A stretch of 18,838 nt of DNA. Origin: Chitinophagaceae bacterium. Lineage in GTDB: Bacteria; Bacteroidota; Bacteroidia; Chitinophagales; Chitinophagaceae. Where the stretch lies: assembly GCA_016787105.1 (NCBI GenBank), contig JAEUVI010000450.1:1-18838 (forward strand). Direction: 5' to 3'. Below are positions 14,325 to 18,838 of this stretch, piece by piece. The notes under the pieces were generated by a model that saw only the letters and a list, made by a program, of their open reading frames with translations, searched no databases and had not been told where the DNA came from. The position numbers were made by a program, and so were the translations under genes. Position 1 is the first letter of the stretch. Each line of letters opens with the position of its first letter.

Positions 14325-16736
14325 TCAGAATTTATAATTGTATCCAACACGAAAAACCTGTGTTTCAAGATAGTCCGTACTTGTATAACGAAATCCGTTC
14401 CCGGTTATTTCTTTTTTATAGCGCAGCGTACCTGCAATATCTGTTGCATTTACATATAGTTCCGCTTTACCTTTCTGAATTATTTTTTTCAGGCCGGCAT
14501 CAATTGAAAAGCGGGAATATACTTTTCCCTGGGGTATAAGATCCGGGGCCTGGTAAATGGCAACAAGCTGTGCTTCTGTTTGGGCGGGTAATTTAAACGA
14601 ACTGTTAAATTTAATATTACCTGAGAAAATCTCCTGGCGATCGGCGCTAAATACATTTGCAACCGGGTATTTATTAAAAACAGTAAAGGAATCTATACTG
14701 TTTTTATAACCATTAAGATTTAGCCCGACAACTATGGCCTTTGATATATTTTGAGAGTACATTAATTCAATTCCACTATTATAACTCTTGCCGGCATTTT
14801 GAAAAATATTATAGATGAGCGAATTGCCTGGTACAATACTTCCAATCCTTGTAATAGTACCGTTAGTGCGTTTGTGGTATAAGGAAGATGAAAAATATCC
14901 TTTGTTCCAATTGGTTTTATAAGCCAGTTCAACTGTATTTGTAAATTGTGGCCGCAATTCCGGGTTACCAACTTTAATAATTTCTGCATCATCGTATTTT
15001 GGAAAAATACGGATATCAACTTCATTAGGCCTGTCAACTCTGCGATTGTAAAAAACCGAAATTTTATTGCGTTCATTTATTTTATATGATACCCGCATAT
15101 TGGGAAAGGGTTCTATGTAATGATAACTATCGCTTTGATAAACCGGATGAAGTGGATTAACATCGTATTCAACCCGTACATACTCCAGGCGTACGCCAGC
15201 TTCTACTTCCAGGTAGTTATTTTCGAAAACATAATTCCCATATAATGCCGGAATCGTTTCTGAGTAGTCCGCTTGTCCGCCGGCACTTGTATCCAATGGC
15301 GAATGTAAGCCTGGCTTGAATTGCATATTTACCGGTATATACCTTCTGCGGAATTTAAATCCCGTTTCAAAGCGTCCATATTTTAAAGGTTGTGTATAAT
15401 CAATTGAAAAGTCGCCGACATGTTCATCAGAAAGCAATTTAAACGAATCAAGCCCGGTATAAGAAGGTAAAATGTTTGTGAAAAAGTATTTCTCATTTTC
15501 ACGATGATAGGTATAGTTAAAACCTGCATTCAATAACCTGCCTGGTTGCGTAAACTTATGCTGCCATGTAATAGAGCCAGTTGCTGTTGTTTTCAACTCA
15601 TCTTCCAGGAACTGCCACAGACGTTTCCTGTTGGATAATTTATAATCAAAAAAAGGCTCATCGCCATGATCAAGAATTTTTTCGCTACTAAACAAGCCTG
15701 ATATGGTGAAAGTATTCCTGCTGTTCATATACCAATCTGCTCCTGCCTTTGTTGTAATAATATTCGTATTCCTGTTTCTTTTTGTTTGTTGTCGTATGGT
15801 GTCTCCATTGTCGTAAAACCGATCGGCAAATTCATTTTTATTCAATGTTTTTGTATACAAGTCATCCCCCTGGAAAAAAAAGTTGACTTTGTTTTTGCGA
15901 TAATTGAGAGAGATGCTTGGGTTGATCTTTGGTGTACCCTGGTACTGCGATCGTATTGTCGGGTAATTTTCTTTTTTCATCCGCAAAGCACCAAGTCCTC
16001 CTACTATTCCAATTTTACCATTCAACCCTTCCTTTTTTTCTTTTTTATAAATAATGTTGATGATGCCTGCATTGCCATTTGCATCGTACCTGGAAGATGG
16101 ATTGGTGATAATTTCTATCCGCTCAATTGCTGATGCTGGAATATTGTCTAATCCGCTTTGACTGCCGAAGCCTGTAAGTGCTGTTTGTTTATCATCTATC
16201 AATATCATCACTTTGTCGCTACCACGCAATTGTATTTTTCTGTCATCTCCCACAGTTACACCTGGCAGGTTTTTCATAGCTTCTAACACCGAGCCGCCTG
16301 CCTGGCTGATATTAGCTGATAGTGCAAATGTCTTTTTGTCCATTTTAGAACTGATAGTTTCCTGTTTGCCTGTAACCGTTACAACGGATAATGATTGCAC
16401 ATCTTTTACAAGCATAATATTTCCCAGATCAAGAAAATTACTCAGTTTACCAACCAATATTGTTTTTGTATTGGATTGGTATCCGGAAAAAGAGCAGCTC
16501 AATAAATAATTACCACTATTAATATCCGGAATAGTGAACCTACCATTCTCGCTGGTAATGGTTCCTGTTACGAAAGCACTATCCTTTGCAGATTTAAGTA
16601 CAATGTTTACAAAAGATAAAGGGGTTTTGTTTTCAGCATCAGTAACCAGGCCGGATAAGGTTATTTTGGATGATTGGGATCTTGCGGCTATGGATATAAA
16701 CGCCAACACAAAAATAAGATAACATTTACCAGTCAT
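14325..16736 (-). CDS. TonB-dependent-receptor-like outer-membrane beta-barrel protein
   Basis: An 803-residue outer-membrane protein with a cleavable signal peptide (MTGKCYLIFVLAFISIAARS), a carboxypeptidase-regulatory-like beta-sandwich (about 24-110, ITLSGLVTDAENKTPLSFVNIVL, then GTITSENGRFTIPDINSGNY), and a plug domain (about 120-232, VLEAMKNLPGVTV, IQLRGSDKVMILIDDKQ, IERIEIITNPSSRYDANG). A long beta-barrel with many aromatic-ended strands runs to the C-terminal GYNYKF, whose terminal Phe is the usual outer-membrane assembly signal. It belongs with the outer-membrane beta-barrel (OMP_b-brl_3) group rather than SusC: it is shorter and has no SusD partner here. Ligand unknown. It follows the kinase by 53 nt and carries a regulator-like site upstream (16770-16781), so it is likely controlled by the adjacent two-component system. 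Confidence 0.9.
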   Translation of the reverse strand: MTGKCYLIFVLAFISIAARSQSSKITLSGLVTDAENKTPLSFVNIVLKSAKDSAFVTGTITSENGRFTIPDINSGNYLLSCSFSGYQSNTKTILVGKLSNFLDLGNIMLVKDVQSLSVVTVTGKQETISSKMDKKTFALSANISQAGGSVLEAMKNLPGVTVGDDRKIQLRGSDKVMILIDDKQTALTGFGSQSGLDNIPASAIERIEIITNPSSRYDANGNAGIINIIYKKEKKEGLNGKIGIVGGLGALRMKKENYPTIRSQYQGTPKINPSISLNYRKNKVNFFFQGDDLYTKTLNKNEFADRFYDNGDTIRQQTKRNRNTNIITTKAGADWYMNSRNTFTISGLFSSEKILDHGDEPFFDYKLSNRKRLWQFLEDELKTTATGSITWQHKFTQPGRLLNAGFNYTYHRENEKYFFTNILPSYTGLDSFKLLSDEHVGDFSIDYTQPLKYGRFETGFKFRRRYIPVNMQFKPGLHSPLDTSAGGQADYSETIPALYGNYVFENNYLEVEAGVRLEYVRVEYDVNPLHPVYQSDSYHYIEPFPNMRVSYKINERNKISVFYNRRVDRPNEVDIRIFPKYDDAEIIKVGNPELRPQFTNTVELAYKTNWNKGYFSSSLYHKRTNGTITRIGSIVPGNSLIYNIFQNAGKSYNSGIELMYSQNISKAIVVGLNLNGYKNSIDSFTVFNKYPVANVFSADRQEIFSGNIKFNSSFKLPAQTEAQLVAIYQAPDLIPQGKVYSRFSIDAGLKKIIQKGKAELYVNATDIAGTLRYKKEITGNGFRYTSTDYLETQVFRVGYNYKF

Positions 16737-16769
16737 TTACGAATATTTATCCTGCATAGGTAAGATGTG

Positions 16770-16781
16770 ATTTAGAAGAAA
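16770..16781. promoter_or_regulatory. Candidate operator upstream of the outer-membrane receptor gene
   Basis: ATTTAGAAGAAA here is identical to 12 bases in the promoter region of the OmpR-type regulator (18536-18547). Its 11-base core begins 35 nt upstream of the receptor start codon, against 33 nt at the regulator. The flanking 11 bases on either side match poorly, so this copy is single. Confidence 0.5.
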
Positions 16782-16789
16782 CTCTGAAT

Positions 16790-17833
16790 TCAAAACTGTA
16801 CAGAAAACAAATGAAGATTATTGCTGAAATTATATTGAACTGACCAATTGTATCGCTTACAGATTTGTTGTATCAATGCAAGGCCAAGACCTGTGCCAGG
16901 CGATTCGGATGAGGCGCTTGCAAAACGTCTGAACAATTGATCTTCTTTAAGCGGAACACTACCTGCATTGCTGACGATTAATTTATCGTAGGAAAGTTCG
17001 ATCGATATAGAAGAATTGGGATTACTATGTCTTATCCCGTTCACGATTAAGTTATTGAGCAGGATTTCAACAAGGATTCTGTTGCCTTTAATAAAAATGT
17101 CCTGGGGAATTTTTTGTTGTAGTTGAATATTTTTTGTTTCAGAAAAACCGGTAAGTAAAGTAATAGAATGCCGTAGCAAGTCTGAAAGATTGATGTTCTC
17201 ACTTTCCATATATTGGCTGTTCTCAATCTTGGTAAGCAAAAGCAGGTTTTTATTAATCCGCCCAACTCTTGCCAGGGCTTTCATCGCTTCTTCAATGGTA
17301 TTATATTGTTCCGTAGTTAATGATTGGCCTTGCAGCAGTAATTCTAGTTTTGATTGTACGATTGCCAGAGGTGTTTGTAACTCATGTGAAGCATTGTCTG
17401 CAAATTCTTTCTGTTGTTTGTAAGCAGTGATATTACCGGATATCAATTTATCAAGGCTATTATTAAGATCAGCAAATTCAGCAACATTTGTTGATTCAAA
17501 GTTTATTGGCTGTTGTGTGTTAATGTCAAATTTCTTGATTTTAGCAAGACTATTGTAAAACGGTAGCCATAGGCTTTTTGAAATCCTGCGGTTAAGTATT
17601 ATAAAGCCCACTAATAGAAAGATAGAGAATGTAACAGTAAGTATAGTGACAGCACCGATAATGATAAATTGATCTTCTTTTTTTGCTTCGGGAGTCAATA
17701 TGATTTTGTGCTCATTATATTCATAATGCAGGAATGACTGTATGACAAAATAATAAACGGGGATACTAAAGATTAATACCAATCCGGCATATATCATAAA
17801 TTTTTTTAGTGATAGATTTAACAGCTTTTTCAT
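16790..17833 (-). CDS. Two-component sensor histidine kinase
   Basis: 347 residues from the ATG at 17833, chosen because it overlaps the regulator's stop as ATGA; an in-frame ATG three codons earlier (17842) is possible. Two transmembrane segments (about 13-33 and 55-81) enclose only about 20 extracytoplasmic residues, so there is no sizeable sensor domain. The H-box is EFADNASHELQTPLAI with His150. The ATP-binding domain has an N-box (LLNNLIVNGIRHS, Asn260/Asn261) and GTGLGL (313-318). The G1 box reads VSNAG rather than D-x-G, with Asn at the usual Asp position, which weakens but does not exclude ATP binding, and the F box is reduced (LFRRFAS). The very short periplasmic loop suggests sensing of a membrane-level signal or a partner protein. 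Confidence 0.9.
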   Translation of the reverse strand: MKKLLNLSLKKFMIYAGLVLIFSIPVYYFVIQSFLHYEYNEHKIILTPEAKKEDQFIIIGAVTILTVTFSIFLLVGFIILNRRISKSLWLPFYNSLAKIKKFDINTQQPINFESTNVAEFADLNNSLDKLISGNITAYKQQKEFADNASHELQTPLAIVQSKLELLLQGQSLTTEQYNTIEEAMKALARVGRINKNLLLLTKIENSQYMESENINLSDLLRHSITLLTGFSETKNIQLQQKIPQDIFIKGNRILVEILLNNLIVNGIRHSNPNSSISIELSYDKLIVSNAGSVPLKEDQLFRRFASASSESPGTGLGLALIQQICKRYNWSVQYNFSNNLHLFSVQF

Positions 17834-18504
17834 ACATCCCATTTATAGCCGGTTCCATATAATGTTTTCAGGTAATTAGCGCCACCGGCTTCAGTTAATT
17901 TTTTTTTCAGGTTTTTAATATGGGCATATACAAAATCATAATTGTCAAACATATCTGCCACATCACCAGAAATGTGTTCAGCAAGGGCACTCTTTGAAAT
18001 CACTTTGTTTTTATTACTTATAAAATAAAGTAAGAGGTCGAACTCTTTTTTTGTGAGTAACACTTCCCGATCATTTACAGTTACGGTTTTAGCGAGTAAG
18101 TCAATGCTCAATTCGTTTTGCTGTATGGTATTGACATTGCCAAATTGTTTACGTCTCAGAATTGAATAGATGCGGGCTGCAAGCTCAGAAAGATGAAAAG
18201 GTTTTGCAAGGTAGTCATCCGCACCTATCTGCAGCCCTTTTATTTTATCTTCCAGCGAATTTTTTGCAGAAATTATAATTACACCTTCCTGTTTGTTATC
18301 GTTTTTCCAGTACTCCAGGATTTTTATTCCGTTGCCACCCGGCAACATCAAATCAAGTAAAATGCAATCATAGTCATAGCTATCTATTTTTTCTACTGCT
18401 TCATTAAATGTAGATGCAAATTCGCAGAGATAGTTTTCTTCAGAAAGATACAGGCCAATTGATTCAGCCAATTCTTTTTCATCTTCTACTACAAGAATTT
18501 TCAT
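17830..18504 (-). CDS. OmpR/PhoB-family response regulator
   Basis: A 224-residue transcription regulator. The receiver domain (about 1-117) has Glu7-Asp8-Glu9, phospho-acceptor Asp51 in CILLDLMLPGGNG, Ser79 and Lys101 in LAKPF. The winged-helix effector (about 125-224) has the expected LTKKEFDLLLYFISNKNKVISK, the recognition-helix region DFVYAHIKNLKKKL and the terminal hairpin LKTLYGTGYKWDV. Its last codons overlap the kinase start (ATGA), the classic coupling of a cognate pair. OmpR/PhoB proteins bind as head-to-tail dimers to direct repeats with an 11-bp period; just such a tandem repeat lies 22-43 nt upstream of its own start, implying autoregulation. It is the first gene of the five-gene minus-strand run. 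Confidence 0.93.
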   Translation of the reverse strand: MKILVVEDEKELAESIGLYLSEENYLCEFASTFNEAVEKIDSYDYDCILLDLMLPGGNGIKILEYWKNDNKQEGVIIISAKNSLEDKIKGLQIGADDYLAKPFHLSELAARIYSILRRKQFGNVNTIQQNELSIDLLAKTVTVNDREVLLTKKEFDLLLYFISNKNKVISKSALAEHISGDVADMFDNYDFVYAHIKNLKKKLTEAGGANYLKTLYGTGYKWDV

Positions 18505-18838
18505 GTTGCGAATTTAACTATCAGATTTGGAAGAAATTTAGAAGAAAAAGATTCTGTCATATTCAATTTACCAAACCGACATAAGGGTTAGCAGTGTAGC
18601 TCAAAACAAAAGGCAAGTACAACGTTTGCGTTGATTTTTTTTACATGGCAGTAATTGTAAAGCACAATTTATAATGGATTTAAACTAACTTAGGTAAGGG
18701 TTGGGTAATGAACAATTACGGTTCATGCATGTAAGAGCAGTTGTTGCTTATGTTAAGCTGAAGTGATCAATAAATTTTTATTAAACTGTATAATCGTTAT
18801 CATACAGGTATTTACAATTATCAATGGAAATTATTTTA
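18505..18838. other. 334-base terminal stretch without a recognisable gene
   Basis: Apart from the 11-bp tandem repeat near the regulator gene, this A/T-rich stretch holds a weak hairpin with T-run (CAACG-TTTG-CGTTG at 18620-18633 followed by T-rich 18635-18642) and a dispersed inverted pair, TAATTGTAA (18652-18660) with TTACAATTA (18812-18820). An ATG at 18824 is open for the five codons left before the window ends and could be the start of a rightward gene, but this cannot be tested here. No tRNA or rRNA is seen. Confidence 0.5.
18526..18547. promoter_or_regulatory. Tandem 11-bp direct repeat, candidate autoregulatory site
   Basis: TTTGGAAGAAA (18526-18536) is followed without a gap by TTTAGAAGAAA (18537-18547): ten of 11 bases are the same and the period is exactly 11, one helical turn. 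On the coding (minus) strand the half-sites read CTTCYAA with a 4-nt gap, which resembles the half-site plus 11-bp spacing layout of PmrA- and PhoB-type boxes. It lies in the expected place for a regulator binding near the promoter. Confidence 0.55.

Noticed and set aside
14325..16736. SusC/SusD polysaccharide-utilisation locus
   Set aside because: The receptor is shorter than SusC, no SusD lipoprotein or glycan hydrolase is near, and the neighbours are lipid-phosphate enzymes and a two-component system.
17834..17842. Earlier ATG (17842) for the histidine kinase
   Set aside because: The ATG at 17833 gives the standard ATGA overlap with the regulator stop; the earlier start would overlap by 13 nt and add only three residues.
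18620..18642. Intrinsic terminator in the right-hand noncoding stretch
   Set aside because: The stem is only 5 bp with no + strand gene upstream within the window to need it, so it was not called as a separate feature.

Overview
The window is about 60% A+T bacterial DNA that reads as a Gram-negative Bacteroidota chromosome, probably a Chitinophagaceae-like lineage. The signs are TANNTTTG-like promoter elements with almost no Shine-Dalgarno sequences, an outer-membrane receptor with a carboxypeptidase-regulatory-like N-terminus and a C-terminal Phe, a DUF4136-type lipoprotein and LytTR signalling. The taxonomic call is an inference from gene content; there is no rRNA gene here.

Layout. 1-2980 (+) is housekeeping: the 3' part of atpG, then scpB and lysA, with a strong hairpin terminator and a tightly overlapping promoter between the last two. 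3155-6708 (+) is a close-packed three-gene group: a membrane-anchored papain-like peptidase, a DUF4442 hotdog protein and a beta-CASP metallo-beta-lactamase-fold RNase-like protein. 6709-7244 has no gene. It begins with a hairpin that works as a terminator in both directions, followed by about 14 degenerate tandem units of 19-26 nt. 7245-10622 holds a complete predicted phosphorelay: an HPt protein and a LytTR response regulator (-) divergent from a membrane hybrid histidine kinase (+). 10761-11342 (+) is a lipoprotein. 11416-18504 (-) is a five-gene same-strand run, in transcription order: OmpR-type regulator, histidine kinase, TonB-dependent-receptor-like outer-membrane protein, PAP2 phosphatase, and LtaS-like alkaline-phosphatase-superfamily transferase. 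The last 334 bases have no recognisable gene.

How the parts may work together. In the phosphorelay, phosphate would pass from the kinase His350 to its own receiver Asp640, then to HPt His59, then to LytTR Asp54. In the minus-strand run, an OmpR-type two-component system sits with an outer-membrane protein and two enzymes suited to removing or adding phospho-head-groups on envelope lipids or glycans. This resembles PmrAB-type envelope-modification loci in logic, not in proven homology. A shared 12-mer lies 32-35 nt upstream of both the regulator and the receptor gene, tandemly repeated with an 11-bp period at the regulator, so it is a good candidate operator.

The least explained element is the degenerate repeat array at about 6781-7104. 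On the minus strand it reads as repeats beginning GAAAAACCA, ends at a good intrinsic terminator, and may be either a long 3' UTR of the LytTR mRNA or a separate RNA.
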